Shown: positions 47,539 to 59,397 of the stretch, in pieces
Position numbering within the stretch: the stretch's first letter is position 1
How the letters are laid out: every line of letters starts with the position of its first letter
Assembly (NCBI GenBank): GCA_022478985.1
Contig: JAKSZP010007892.1
Span: 62,001-126,000 of the forward strand
Reading direction: 5' to 3'
Length of the DNA stretch: 64,000 bases
Source: Massospora cicadina
Lineage: Eukaryota > Entomophthoromycota > Entomophthoromycetes > Entomophthorales > Entomophthoraceae
The notes under the pieces: generated by a model
What the model was told of the DNA's origin: nothing
The model's input: the letters and a program-made list of their open reading frames with translations, nothing else
Database searches by the model: none
Program-made: the position numbers and the translations under genes

Positions 47539-48920
47539 CTCCAGATAAACATGCTCTAATGTTTTTCAGCGGCTTCCATGACCAATTAATTTAAGAGCTT
47601 GATTGATAATTGCTGTTAAATACAATGGCTTTGAAAATATTAGGGGCTTTTTAAATTTTTTTTCTATAGTTGTCTTTAGAAATAATTGTGTTTTCATTCT
47701 AAGTCAATGCTGGAGAATTTTTAATGGTTGGTCTTTGTTTTTTCTAAGAGAATCCTCTCATATAAATTATTTGCTTCACTCTATAGAACCAGTACGGTTG
47801 GCAATTGCAATAACCCATCTTCATTTTCATGTTCAGTACTTGCTCAGTGTATGCTCTCAAAATCATATGATTGTAATTTCATGACCCAACTGTCCATTTA
47901 CCTTTGATCTAATTTTATTTATGTAGTCATTTGAGCGAGGGTTAGTCTGTTACCACCTGAAATGTACTCAGTGAATGTAAGCTCTGATCTGTTTATACAC
48001 GTATATAACTGCAACGTATTCAAGCTCTGTAATGATGTTATTTTGCTCCTGTTTGCTCAAGGCTTGGCTTACACATGGTACTGGGTGTTCATTGACAGCT
48101 TCATCCTCCTAACACAATATGGCACAGATTGCTATTAAAGATGCATGCATTTTTATAAATTGAAATGCCAATCAAAATATGGGTTTTTAATATTGGTTTG
48201 GTCATTAAATACATCCTGAGTGCCCAAAGGATTCTTGGCTTCCTCATTCCATTCAAAGTTTTTATTAAGATCCTTAAAAGTTGAAAAAGGTTCTTGGCGA
48301 TGGACGTGAAATTTTTTAATGAAGCAATGATAATACCCAACACTTCCTAAGGATAATTGAATTTCCAGAAATTTCTTTGCCTCAACATTTCCTATTATCT
48401 TTAATTCTAGGTTTTTAGGGCTTTAATCCCTCATCATCCACTGTAAACCTTAAATATCCAATTCTTTTCTTAAGGAAATGAAATTTTTGAGGTTTATTTT
48501 GAGTTTGGATGCTGATAATCTCTTGAAAACATATTCCAGCTGTTTTAGGTGAACCATAAAGGTGCACCTAAAAAACATATATGTCATCTAGGTAGACGAT
48601 AATACACATAAATTTCAACTAACCTAATATGACATTCTTGCCCATTGGAATGTACCCAGTGCATTGCAAAGACCTTATTGCATTTGTATTGACTAATATA
48701 GTCCTTGGGAGGAGATAATCGCACAATTTTCTTGATCTTCCTTTGGTAGATCAATTTTCCAGTAGCATAATATATGATCCATGGCTGAGAAAAATTAAGC
48801 CCCTCTTAGTCATTCAGAGCATCATTTATGCATGGCAATGGATATGAGTCCTTGTTGGTTGAAATTATTTTTCTGATGATAGTCTATTACTACTAATTGG
48901 ACCAATAATTATTTATAATA
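47539..48920 (-). pseudogene. Element F integrase finger, RNase H and reverse transcriptase
   Basis: At 47539-47600 the minus strand reads GHGSR-KTLEHVYLE, which continues directly into EYYWES at 26556, proving one element across C-D. RNase H follows to about 48200. Connection FIKKFHVH and NKNFEWNEEAKN lie at 48225-48320. RT catalytic Tyr-Leu-Asp-Asp is at 48583-48594. Other RT parts extend to about 48920 with stops. Confidence 0.7.
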
Positions 48921-50110
48921 ATTAAGATTGAGTTATCCAAGGACTTGAAGATAAAACCAACAATCCATTATCTAGTAGTTTGACGATTTTGTTTGCAACC
49001 ACAGCATCACTTACGTGTGATTCTCTGATGTTTCATATTCAAATTGGCATATTATCTCTAACTTTAACCTTATTAATGTTTCTTTTGGTACATCCAAGTT
49101 TATATCAACTTTTTAAACAACATACTTTATTTCACAAAAAAATGAATGACTTTATATTCTAATCATCTGAAATTTAGGTAACTTTTGTCTTGATCAAAAA
49201 TGACAAAAATTGCCTCAGATTATGAGTCATCTGGTAATTTCATATCTCCTAGTTGGCAAATGTCATGGAAAAATAAAAAACTTTAGTTGGAATCAAGTGT
49301 ACATACATTATCACTTGATTATTTTCTATCTGTATTGGACTATTTAATATTTTAACAGCTAAACCTTAATTTCATCATAATTAGCGATTAAAATCCTGGT
49401 TTGACTTATTATTTGGTAAAGCTTTCTTCCAGAGTGCATGAACTATGCATACAATACTCAGTAGTTTCTAAAGTATGACAGTTTATAACGATGCACTGCT
49501 CCTTGCAGTCAATGATCATCAGGTTTCATGCCCTTGAAGGAATTCCATGACACTCCTTGATTTTATTAGGTGAGGTTTTAAAGAAAAACCAATCTGAATT
49601 TACTTTTCTGGGATCATTCATACGCATATACTAGATTTATGTAATTGTTTTCCAATGTTGGGGTGGATCACTCTTCCAGTTATGAAACAGCAGAAAAGTT
49701 TGCTCTAGATGTTTGAGAGTGTTTCCTTTAAAATCACACTGTACCCCATATTATCACATGAAGTTGGTGCTGATTTATATGTCGTATTTCTGGTCAATAA
49801 AACAATTGTTGGTGATTTAACAATAGGTAACCTAAACTGTAAAGGCAAAGCATTATATGCCTCTATAGAAGTGGAACTTTGTTGGCTCACATTTATGTAA
49901 ACCTTACTATGTATAGATCCTGATATGAGTCTTAATTTCTTTACCACCTTTGTAGAACAATATTTTAGGAGCCCCACTGTTGATGACTGCCCAAAACTTC
50001 ACTAAATTTACTAAGTTGACTGAATATGTGCAATTAGAGTACTGTGAAATACTAGTTACTTTTAAATTATCAGCATTGTTGACTAAAATAATTATTAGCA
50101 AAGTTGTTCA
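48921..50110 (-). pseudogene. Element F pre-RT linker and protease relic
   Basis: The protease is readable at 49705-50101: KFWAVINSGAPKILF, where family members have IWAIIDTGAPVNLIS. The catalytic Asp is Asn (AAC at 49979-49981, minus strand). The C-terminal half KSPTIVLLTRNTTYKS lies near 49760-49810. The linker 48921-49700 is AT-rich with short broken frames only. Confidence 0.65.
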
Positions 50111-51411
50111 TTTACATTGGGAATTTTTCCTTAAGGCTAGTTTTAAAAATTACTTGGTTAAAGAAACTAGTGAAAATTTTTCCTGCTCCATGTTTAACTG
50201 CTTATCCTGAAGCTGATTCACATAGGGATGCATTATTTCTATAATAATGGGTTCAAAGCCCTGATTATAATGGTTGAACTTAAGAATAAACATAAGTAAA
50301 TTGTTCCTTGTCTATTCAGCAAGGTATTTTACCTGATAAATTAATTGATTCATTTTTGCTTCAGGGATATCCAGGCTTAAGTTTCTCATTAATATCTTTC
50401 ATCTGCAAACTTGGCAATGTGGTCATCTTTACCACATTGGTGGCAGGAGAATTGAACTTTTGGTTTGACAAAGTCCTTATGTATTTTACAGGTCTAGAAC
50501 TTGTATTGGTGTGTCAAAGTTTTTATAATAGATTTATGAAAATTCAACCATCTGGGAAGTCTTCATATTACACTTTAAGGTGGCAATCATGGCCCAATTA
50601 AATTCACTATAGGATGAAGTGACAATTTTAAGTCAATATGTGCATCATCATTTTTTAACGCTCTTACCCTAGTAACTATCTGCGTTTCTTTGTATAACAT
50701 ATCAGCAAAGTTATATAATCTAATTTTTCATGAACTGGATGTCCACAAATTCTTGCTTTTGATTAGCAAGGCGTTATGAACTGTCAAATTCCACATAATG
50801 ACGTTTTTTTCCTCGCCATAAGTAAACTCATATGTTGTTAATCTGGGTAGGATAAGACTTTAGCTTTATGTATCTTAATAATTGTTTGTGATGGCCTTCT
50901 GAAAATCACCACATCTCACAACAGTCATTTCAAAAATTAGTAATACAGGAAAATTATTTTTAATTTAGGCAGTTTTGGATTTGGCCTTAATTCATCAACT
51001 GTAAGAGTGTTGTTGCCAATATATTTCATAATTTTTTGGACAGGCATTCAATACCTTGGGGATGTTAACCAATGATGATCTGTCAAATATTAAAATTTCT
51101 TTATCATTTTCCAATTGGCGGTGAATTAAATGTTTCTTAAAGCTAGATAACAATGCTGAAGCTTTTCCCAATTTTCTTTAGATTTACTTTCATGTTTTCA
51201 GCTTCCAACTTTCAAGGTGTATCTTTTATATTGCTTTAGTCAAACAACAAATTTAGTCAGCGTTTTTGTTTATATTTTACTAAGACAGAAATCAGTTCTC
51301 ACATTTAAAAATCTCCCTTTTTCCCACGCCTCAAATTGGACACTGCTACCCATGGAAGATGCCTCACCACTCATATTGTGAATTACTTTCTGCGTGATAC
51401 TCAGCTCAGAT
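50111..51411 (-). pseudogene. Element F gag relic
   Basis: A zinc-knuckle relic FSCHQCGKDDHIAKF (about 50405-50450) keeps Cys-X2-Cys-X4-His but has Phe in place of the last Cys. It is preceded by KPKVQ. The remainder up to the primer-binding site is shifted and full of stops. Confidence 0.6.
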
Positions 51412-51429
51412 GCCCTCTGTAGTGAGCAT
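51412..51429 (-). other. Element F primer-binding site relic
   Basis: The minus strand reads GATGCTCACTACAGAGGG, aligned with the H site TGGTGCTCACTACAGGGG with a few changes, right next to the LTR edge at 51434. Confidence 0.6.
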
Positions 51430-51433
51430 CTAT

Positions 51434-51467
51434 TGTTGTAGAGTGGCGACCTCACAGGCCTGAGAGG
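51434..51467 (-). repeat. Element F 5' LTR, segment 1
   Basis: It matches the start of the left LTR at 24649-24685. It is interrupted by K at 51468. Confidence 0.6.
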
Positions 51468-53080
51468 TGTTAGATTCTGTTGATTGACTTGAAAATAAAC
51501 CTTTTGACAACCATCAGATTTGGCCAATTATCTTCCCAATGCTCGAGCTGATACCTTAATTCTCACCTCAAAGCTTATTGCAACTACATGGCTCAGGCCA
51601 AATATCTTAACATCAACTCAATCAAGTATTTTATTAAAAATTTTGGGTCGAATACACTTGCACATTATGGCTGATTACCATTGCATCAAATCTCAGCAAT
51701 TGGTCTTGATTATTGGGAACAATATCAAACATTCAGTATATAAAATTTTTCGGGACTGACCCAAAGTTAACATTTAAAAGACCCATGGACAATCAGATGA
51801 ATGATATTGTAATCAATTTCCTACCCTAGGGTAAAATTTGTATGTTAATCCACGTAATTGGCATGATAGCACTTGCACATGAACCACCAGAAAGGGAGTA
51901 TCTAGTGCTATTGAGAGAGGCCTGATGATGTCCCAATTAGGGGTATGCCATCTACTTTGATCGATGCAAGAAATTTGCAGAAGGTGTATTTCATCAGTAG
52001 TATGAAGAAACTCAAATCAAGAAGACCCTAGGATACTTTTGCATGTTTATATTGCAATTTTTGTCCCTGAAATCCTCCCTAATTTTGAGAGTATTTTGCC
52101 AACAATAAACCCAAGAATAGGTCTCAGCATTCAAGTTTAAGGGCTGAACTGAGGTGGTAAAATATCTGTTAAAATTTTGTGCTTGATTGTGGCCAGGAGA
52201 TGCCCTAGAGGTATAAATACCAGCTTTGTGGGATCCACCGACGGATGCCACAAATATTTTGATAAAGTGAGAAACTTACTTTTTAAACAAAAGTAATAAA
52301 GAACGCTTTGTTAAAGTTTTGTATGTTTTTTATTGTTTAAGCAGGGCAAGCCAAAAAAGGTCCTTTTTTCAATACTAGTATTTCCTATTTAAACTAGTTC
52401 AAATCCTGGGACCATGGGTATTTGGGGCTAAAGTATTATAAAGCTGAGTCATCCAAATTAGGAAATATAGGCTTTCAGCCTATCAGATTGAAGATAAATA
52501 TTTTGAGGCAAAACTGACCCATGTGGTAATGATTTGATAAATTGTATCCAATCACCAGCGAGTAAAATCTTCTCACCTCAGAGGTGGTCAGACTCATGTG
52601 GTAATGATTTGTTAATTTGCACCCTATCATTGTCGAGTAAAATCTTCTCGCCTTGGAGGTGATCAGACCCGTGTGGTAACAAACACCACAAATTCAGCCA
52701 AGAAGTCGGAGCAATCCTATTATCAGTTCTTACCTTATTAAGCCAATTTTGGTTATAAACCTTATTTTCCCAATAGTTAGGATTCCACCAAGAATCCGCC
52801 AAGGTCTTTTCGCCATTGGTACTCATATCATTGATAACCACAATATTATTCAAAGATTGAGCAGGTGATGGGCCAATCATGGTAGCAGATTTGGGGGCAC
52901 TAGTACCTCCAACATTCTTTTTCATAAGTCAAGAAGGAGAATGTCCAACAAGCCTAATGGGTTTCAAATGGTCTGAATACTGTAAGCCACTGGCAAAATT
53001 GAGGATTATTCAACGGAACTTTGTCCCAATTATGTGTGCAGGATTATAATTATCAAGCAAAAAATTCTCAGATTTTCACA
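51468..53080 (+). mobile_element. Solo LTR of family K, containing a solo H LTR
   Basis: TGTTAG start and TTTTCACA end. Left (51468-52226) and right (52951-53080) parts match the inverted copy at 11991-13055. The promoter block CCTAGAGGTATAAATA is at 52203-52218. It interrupts the F 5' LTR, which resumes at 53081. The flanks GAGG and GGGG are only a near match for a target duplication. Without the H insert it is about 884 bp, shorter than the other copy, mainly downstream of the TATA box. Confidence 0.6.
52227..52950 (-). repeat. Solo LTR of family H
   Basis: It matches the H LTRs at 56337-57170 and 59419-60256, from TGTGGGATCC at the left to the degenerate GTCCAACA at the right. Flanks AGCTT (52222-52226) and AGCCT (52951-52955) fit a 5-bp duplication with one C/T change. 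It has two 75-bp tandem units (52524-52598, 52599-52673) where the full element has four. Confidence 0.75.
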
Positions 53081-53650
53081 GGGGTTTCTTGTAATTATAA
53101 TAACAATGCTTCCAGTTTGATGACAGGAAGTGCAATCTAAGTGAATAGGGTTGAAATGAAAAATGTAACACTCTGTTTATAATTACTTATTCAACAGTCA
53201 CTCATGTAAACTAAAGTAAACTACTAGCAAAACTAGTATCTGAAACCAAGGTAGTTTATCCAAGGTTAATTTAGGAAATAGATAGTTACATATGGCAGTC
53301 AAATACCTACCAATCAATTAGTATTGATATCAGTTGTCAAAAATATAATAAATCAATCATCGACTCATACCATTCATTATACTACTACCTCCAAACCTTC
53401 TTCAAGTTGCTCAAAAGTTATCAGTGACTTGGCCTGATACCCTCAGGAAGTCTAGTTATCAAAATAGTTGAGATTAATTATTGTATTACAATAAAGGTTA
53501 GAATAACACTTCCTTTTTGGAAGTCTAATAACATCAAAATAGCTTAGTATTTGGCAACCATGCCAACTAAATTGAAACACTAATTTTAAAACACATTGAA
53601 AAAACATAATCCGGCTATAATCTTAGCAATAATCTTACATAAATATCAAT
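53081..53650 (-). repeat. Element F 5' LTR, segment 2
   Basis: It resumes the match to the left LTR (24690 onward): TTTGATGACAGGAAG, GCAAAACTAGTATCTG, ACTACTACCTCCAAACC, ACACATTGAAAAAACATAAT. The outer edge is approximate. Confidence 0.65.
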
Positions 53651-55214
53651 GGGTAGATTAGTGTTGGTATTCTAACAAGGTTATGCATTTCAAAAATGTT
53701 CTGATACTAGTTCTTTGTCAATTGGGCATGAATGCCAGGTTATTAATGGTGATGATTTTAGGCTTCCAAGGAGAAAGCTCCGACTTTGTATTTAATCAAT
53801 CATAGCTATTATGATGCATTTTTAGGCTTCTGAGAAGACAGCTTTACTTTACCAACTATGTTAATCAAGGCCAATTACAACTAATTCAATATTTTAAAAT
53901 TCAATAGTTATTGGGCCAGAACCCTATATGCTTTATGTTTACCAAACTTATGGTTGTTATTGGCTCAACTTTGAAATTTTATTGATGGAAGTTTTGACAA
54001 ATAGAATGTCAAATGCTGCATGTCAATGAATAGAAGCAAGATTTATTTCCAACAACCAAGGCTAATAATTTCTAATAGTTGGGCATCAAATTATCATGAT
54101 TCACCTATATATTTAAAATAATATAGCAAGTAAAATACCTTGTTCTTGGTTTGATAGATTCTACTAGTGTTGTTTTAGTTTATTGTAGACAACAGATTTC
54201 ATAGTATCTTTAATGAGCAAGGCTCTCATGACCTTGCACGTTATTTTGACATATGCAAACCTGCACTGTAAGAAAGTTACCTTGATCATGTGGCAGATTA
54301 GGTTGCATCAGAAACCAAAATGGGCAGCCAAACCATACCAAAATGGTTTGTTCAAAACCTCTGAATTTTGGCATTCTGCAGAAAAAACTTGAAGTGTCAT
54401 ATGAAAAAATATAGGACCTATTAGGTTGAGGTGCAGTGTACGCTCTAACGCCACCAGCCTCTGTCACCTGGCGGGCTCTGGATGCAATCTCCAGTGCATA
54501 GCAATCCCTATGGGGAAATCCGTGCACCCCCTTCTTCACATAGTTCCTATTTTAGGGCGCATCCTTTTTGCATCCGCTTGCAACCCCCTGGTTGCAAGGC
54601 ACAAACACTAAAACAAAGTGGCAGTCATAAACTGTTGCTTCCCTCCCTGGACAGCTATGCCAGGGACCCCAGAACTAATAAATTTCAATATATTATATTT
54701 ATGAAAATGCTATTATAAGTGAAAATGGGCTTTAATTAGAAGGGAGAACCAAAATAGATAGAATGATAAAGTGAGTAAAAAGGGAACATATCCTACTTGA
54801 TAGATAGTAGCCCAGCAAGAACTACATGAATTAAAAATAAATGGAGTATCAAAAAGCCTTACAGATAGCTGGTATCCCAGTATCCATCAGCTGGTGGATT
54901 GAGAGAACCTAAATTTACTAAAAATACGCCAGAAATATTAGTATATATTAAAACTATCTCAAATTGCATTGACTCAGCAATTAAGTTTCAAGAAATGGGA
55001 CTGCAACTGTTATAGTGGATTCTAAGCCCTGACCTTAGAAAATCATTTATAATCACCAATCATTACAGTATTTTTAGTAAAACAAGGTCACAGTTTTAGC
55101 TGAACCTTCATCTGCTTAGATTGTGCTTACTATTGTCAAGCAGGAATCATTGACGTTTAAATTTTATAAACGCCTATAGATCTGAGCAGTTACCACTTCT
55201 TTAACAAATTAGTT
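53651..55214. other. AT-rich region without a gene; local duplication and a GC-rich block
   Basis: 53750-53870 holds two diverged ~62-bp tandem units (TGATGATTTTAGGCTTC and TGATGCATTTTTAGGCTTC starts). 54425-54690 is an isolated GC-rich island with a perfect 9-bp stem and 4-base loop at 54577-54598. The open frames there show no domain. The rest is AT-rich relic DNA with nothing I can identify. Confidence 0.4.
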
Positions 55215-56308
55215 TGTTAGAAATCCATCATGACAAGAGAATATTGGGGTCCAGACCAAGATGACTAAGCACCCACATTAGAATTTTCAAACAGTACTCA
55301 TCGCTGCACCTGTACCATAAGGATAGTTAGTATTGTAATGTGATATGTGGATTTGATGTGGTTTGAAGGTGGTTGATGAGCTCTTAGTTGAGTATACATC
55401 ATAGCTTACTGGGCTATTATTGCAGAAACCCTTTTAGCTGATGAACTTAAAACAGCTTTTTTCAAATATGGGAGGCCCTTATATAGGCCTTATATTTTAA
55501 TAACAACGTAAAATTCATTATGAAAATAAACTAAAGGAACAGGATTTTTAGAAAAAGTATTAGTATGGAAAATAAACTAATAATTCAACATCCTAAAATT
55601 AACAGGGTGCTAGGTTATATAAAGGGATACGGCGGTATGAGTTTAAGATTAGATATTGATAATATGGATTGGAAAAGTTATTCTCAATTTATTAATACAG
55701 GTTCTAAACGCAATTAACATTTAACAATTAGATACAGGTTAACTCATAATTTCATTCAACTTTTTGATTATTCTATTATCATATGCGACCCCTGTGCCCT
55801 TCTCAAACTGTTCAAGTACAATTTGAATGTTAGAATTTAGCAAACCAATTTCAGAATTTGATGTTGGGATCAGGTCCAGGTTCCAGCTTTTAACCATTTG
55901 AATTTTTAATCGGTTGTAACTTGTTTGCTAAGATACTGTTAACTGGGGTTATCCCAGGTATCAAATTTTAAAGTATGATAAACTCCTGGTTGAGCCACCT
56001 GATGAGAGAAAATTTTCATCTGTTGCATGAGTTTGATCAAAACTTTCTAAATCTAAACAGAGTTGTATGATTTCTGTACATAATATTCTGCAGACTAAGT
56101 AATAATGAGGTTATATTTGGGAACAGGTTGGGGTATTGTATAGGACAAATAAGGAGGGGCTACAGCTACCCATCTCTCATCCAAGGTGTGACCTAGATCA
56201 GAAATCTAATTGAGAGGCAAGGCACTGGGGTTTGTTCCTTTTTAAGTTCTATAAGGATGCAAAGTTCTGTTTAACTTGATGTCTTAAGACTGAAACCTTA
56301 CATTGTAT
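55215..56308 (+). repeat. Repeat P copy 2 (without element B)
   Basis: It aligns with 13188-13542 plus 19681-20500 and keeps TATGGAAAATAAACT at about 55563-55580, the empty target of element B. It starts TGTTAGAAATCC and has a TTATATAGGCCTTATA promoter-like box near 55489. LTR-like, but the family is unknown. Confidence 0.6.
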
Positions 56309-56336
56309 ATTGAGATGATTAGAAACTTGTATAGAG
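56309..56336 (+). repeat. Repeat J copy 2, first 28 bp (split by element H)
   Basis: It aligns with 10637-10664 (TTGAGATGATTAG against TTGAGAGGATTGG). The last five bases, TAGAG, are duplicated at 60257-60261 by the insertion of H. Confidence 0.5.
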
Positions 56337-57170
56337 TGTGGGATCCACTATTGGAGGCCACAAATAATTTCTCAGAGTGAGAAACTTACTTTTTAATAAA
56401 AGTATAAAATAATATTTTATTATTGTTTTTATATTTTTTATTATTTTTAGCAGGCAAAACCAGGGAAGGTCCCTTTGTCAATACTAGCTTTTCCTATTTA
56501 AACTAGTTCAAATTTTGAGACCATCAATATTTGAGGCAAAAGAATACAAAGCTCAGTTGTCTAAATTAGGGAATATAGGTTTTTGGCCTATCAGATCAAA
56601 GATCAAAATTTTTGAGGCAAAACTGACCTGTGCAGTAACGATTGGATGAATTGTATCCAATCACCAGCAAGTAAAATCTTTTCACCTCGGTGGTAATCAG
56701 ACTTGACTGGTGATGATTGGTAACTTGGCAATGGTCAGACTCAGATGGTAATGATTGGCTAATTGTTACCCTATCATCTTCAAGTAAAATCTTTGCACCT
56801 CAGTGGTGGTTATACTCAGATGGTAATGATTGGTTAACTTACACCCAATCATCGATAGGTAAGATCTTCTTGCCTCATGGAGGTTCAGATCCATGCGATA
56901 TTGAACTCCTCAAATTTGACCAAGAAGTCAGAGTAATCCTATTGTTAGTATTTATTTTTAAGCCAATTTTTGTGATAAATCATATTTTTCCGGTGGTTAG
57001 GATTCCACTGAAAATCTGCTAAGGTCTTTTCCCCATGGGTACTCATACCATTGAAATCCCCATTATTTTTTGATGATTGGGCAGGAGAAGGGCCAATCAT
57101 AATAGCAGATTTGAGAGCATTATTACCTCCAACATTCTTTTTCTTAAGTTGAGAAAGAGAATGTCTGACA
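56337..57170 (-). repeat. Element H 3' LTR
   Basis: On the minus strand, TGTCAGACATTC start and GGATCCCACA end. It contains 75-bp tandem units at 56633-56707, 56746-56820 and 56821-56895 plus one truncated to 38 bp (56708-56745). The polypurine tract GAGGAGGGCAA (minus strand) adjoins at 57171-57181. Confidence 0.9.
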
Positions 57171-57181
57171 TTGCCCTCCTC

Positions 57182-57433
57182 AAGAATGTTGGAAGGGATG
57201 TAGGGTTGAAGGAAGCGGCCATATACTCGGATTATGATAATTCTGGTAGCCAAAGATTTTATAGTATACTCATCTCCTCTCTTATGTATGATGGTAAATG
57301 GCCCCTCCCAGTTTGATCCAAGTTTGCCACTTTGGGGAGTTGTGCAATTATGGTAATATGAAACCCTATCTGACACTTGGTAAGAGGGTAGAGGAGCTCT
57401 GTGCTCATTGGCAGCTTGACCTTTTTTAGTCAC
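57182..57433 (-). pseudogene. Element H integrase C-terminal remnant
   Basis: An open stretch reading QAANEHRAPLPSYQVSDRVS, then GSNWEGPFTIIHKRGDEYTI. This is the post-core integrase domain shared with G (28769-28993). The catalytic core is absent: to its right the sequence jumps to the region after protease. The reading continues to the LTR edge. Confidence 0.75.
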
Positions 57434-57491
57434 TGTGTTTGCTTGGCTAGACTTCCTAGCATATAATTCTTCATTCTTAGTGCATGATGGT

Positions 57492-58150
57492 TTAAACCAA
57501 GGTCCGCAAGGGTAGCATTCTTGGAAGATCGATTCTCTTGAGCCTTGGGATGGGAATTGGGTGACTCCATGGGCTTAGCGGTAGACTTTTCTTTTCTGAG
57601 CTGTACTTTGGGAGCCTGAATTTTTCTGGCTTATTTATCACCTCATCTTCTGCAGAAATTGGAATACCATCACTAGCCTTCACTAAATCGTGCAATTTCT
57701 TAGTGTTACACCCGGAAGTGATGTAATGTAAAGGCACAGCGGGAGAGGGGTGTTCAACTAGGCAGGTGTCATCATTCTTGAGGAGTTCTTCATTGGATAA
57801 GACTAATGGAACTTTGTAGTTCATTAAAGATAGAGACCCTTGCTTCATGTTGATGATGCCTTCATACTTGATCATAAACTGAGTACCTATGAGCATCTCA
57901 TAATCATTATTATCCAAAGCCACTGCAGGGGCCGATAGAATAAGCTTCCCAATATGACTGGGAAGCGACAAGTAAGCGCCAAGTGCGCAGGTGTTGTTGG
58001 GTCAGAGGTTCCAAAGTCTTGGTTGTACTCCAAGTCAGGTGCAAGTTGGATCTTTTTCATCAACTTGGAGGAGATGATGTTCACTGGGGAGCCTGTGTCT
58101 AAGATAGCCATCACCCAAACTTTTTGGATGACCACTTCGACCTTCATGAG
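57492..58150 (-). CDS. Element H aspartic protease region
   Basis: 58147-57887 (minus strand) carries VWVMAILDTGSPVNIISSKL with an intact Asp-Thr-Gly. A frameshift near 57960-57900 leads to 57971-57492, reading LSAPAVALDNNDYEMLIGTQ and SNEELLKNDDTCLVEHPSPA. Active-site and flap regions are thus both preserved but in two frames. In a live element this cuts Gag-Pol. Confidence 0.75.
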
Positions 58151-58787
58151 TATTCCCCCCAGAAGTGGGCGATAGCGCTAGAATCTCTTTAAGATGAAAA
58201 GAGGTTAATTTGCACGCAGTCTCGGGGTAATTTTCCAGCATGGACTGCATGATATGGCCATGCTGGATAGGGCGAATAATGCGAGACACCACCTCATCTG
58301 CATCGCTGGCAGTATCAATAATGACTGGCTCCCCTAGAACTTGGCGGAGGTAAGTTTCCTCAGGTACGGTGGATTCATCTACTTCTCCAGCGTTTAGATG
58401 ATCAGGGACCTCCACTTCCGTGGGAGCTCCCAACAAGTAGTACCCAATGTTATTGTAACCCCCTCAGAGTTGGCCTCAGGGGTATTCTCAACCATGGGCA
58501 GGGTTGTAATTGATATGGGAGAGACAGTCACGAGAGGAGGGGTGATTAGCTTGGCTTTAACCGGCATTTTTCAACCCCAGTAGTTCTGGAGGATATGCCC
58601 TTAGGGCGCGCACCCACTAGCTGAGCTGAAGAGGAAACCACAGTAGGGATCTCCATTTTGCATGGCTGAGGAATGTCCAGTTTAAGTCGCACCAAAGCAG
58701 CAGGTTTTGTGGGGAGGATAGGCACAGGTGGCCTCACCTTCAACGATTCAGCAGGCTCCATCTCCTCTAAAGAAAGATGGGCGACGT
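58151..58787 (-). pseudogene. Element H gag-protease linker
   Basis: Two overlapping open stretches: 58035-58436 (EVEVPDHLNAGEVDESTVPE, acidic) and 58546-58794 (VRPPVPILPTKPAALVRLKL, proline-rich). This low-complexity linker lies between capsid and protease. I see no CCHC knuckle, unlike A/B/C-D. G has a matching proline-rich stretch at 32600-33030. Confidence 0.6.
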
Positions 58788-59362
58788 CTAACAAAGCCTT
58801 TTTGATATCTCAGAAGGTTGTAAGGTGGCGTTGTCTGATATGGTATGCCTGGTGAGAGAGGGTTGGGAAGCTAACCCTGTTAAGATGGCGGCAATGGCTT
58901 CATCCAGGGTAAGCAGGTTGGACGCAGCCAACCTTTGAGCAGCGAGGTAGAACCACTCAGCAAAGCTAAAGAGGGTTTCACCCTCATGCATGGCAAGGCG
59001 CAAGAAAGCCTGTTTTTCCCTGTATAAGCTTTGCTCGGATCTGAATTCAGCCAAGAGGGCCTTCTTGACCTCTGTCCAGGTGTGCTGAGGATCCAAGTGA
59101 GGGATGATCAGCTCTTGGGCTTTGCAGCTTAAACAGGGAAGGATGTACTGAACTTTTTGTTTGTCAATAGCACCATCCATCACAGCTTCATAAACGTACA
59201 AGAATGAGGCAACACTCCCTTCACCAGGGGTGTATCTGTCATTGATGGGTAGTTTGAACAGCTGTTGCTCTAACTTTTGAGCTGGGAGAAAGAGCTGGCT
59301 AGTTGCTTCTCAAGAGCAACTATTCGCAAGTCAGGAGAGCTGCTCATGTTGACAGTCTCCAT
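58788..59362 (-). pseudogene. gag: Element H gag (one or few frameshifts)
   Basis: The start codon is the ATG complement 59360-59362, 35 bp after the primer-binding site; it opens METVNMSSSPDLRIVALEKQ, a coiled-coil-like N-terminus. After a frameshift near 59280, DRYTPGEGSVASFLYVYEAV continues into the open stretch 58788-59201 (137 codons). That stretch is a capsid-like helical region with TWTEVKKALLAEFRSEQSLY and GETLFSFAEWFYLAAQRLAA, typical of Gypsy gag. It is the best-preserved gag in the window. Confidence 0.8.
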
Positions 59363-59397
59363 TTTGTTAATACTTATTGAAGTATTCAGGGGCTCGA

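Larger units (their letters stand above)
24649..53650 (-). mobile_element. Ty3/Gypsy element F (minus strand, split by later insertions)
   Basis: Left 3' LTR at 24649 to about 25290. Integrase C-terminal half at 25600-26556. After the C-D insertion, the integrase finger, RNase H, RT, protease and gag run from 47539 to 51411. A primer-binding site is at 51412-51429. The 5' LTR starts at 51434 and is itself split by K (51468-53080). Removing the inserts leaves about 6.4 kb, a normal Gypsy length. The integrase finger joins across the gap without loss. The outer end near 53650 is approximate. Confidence 0.75.

Noticed and set aside
20690..53650. E and F as one tandem element sharing the LTR at 24649
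   Set aside because: E belongs to a different integrase type than F, so the LTR is assigned to F; E has no identified LTR.
56633..56895. Regular repeats reminiscent of a CRISPR array
   Set aside because: Units are adjacent with no unique spacers, the genome is eukaryotic, and they sit in an LTR.
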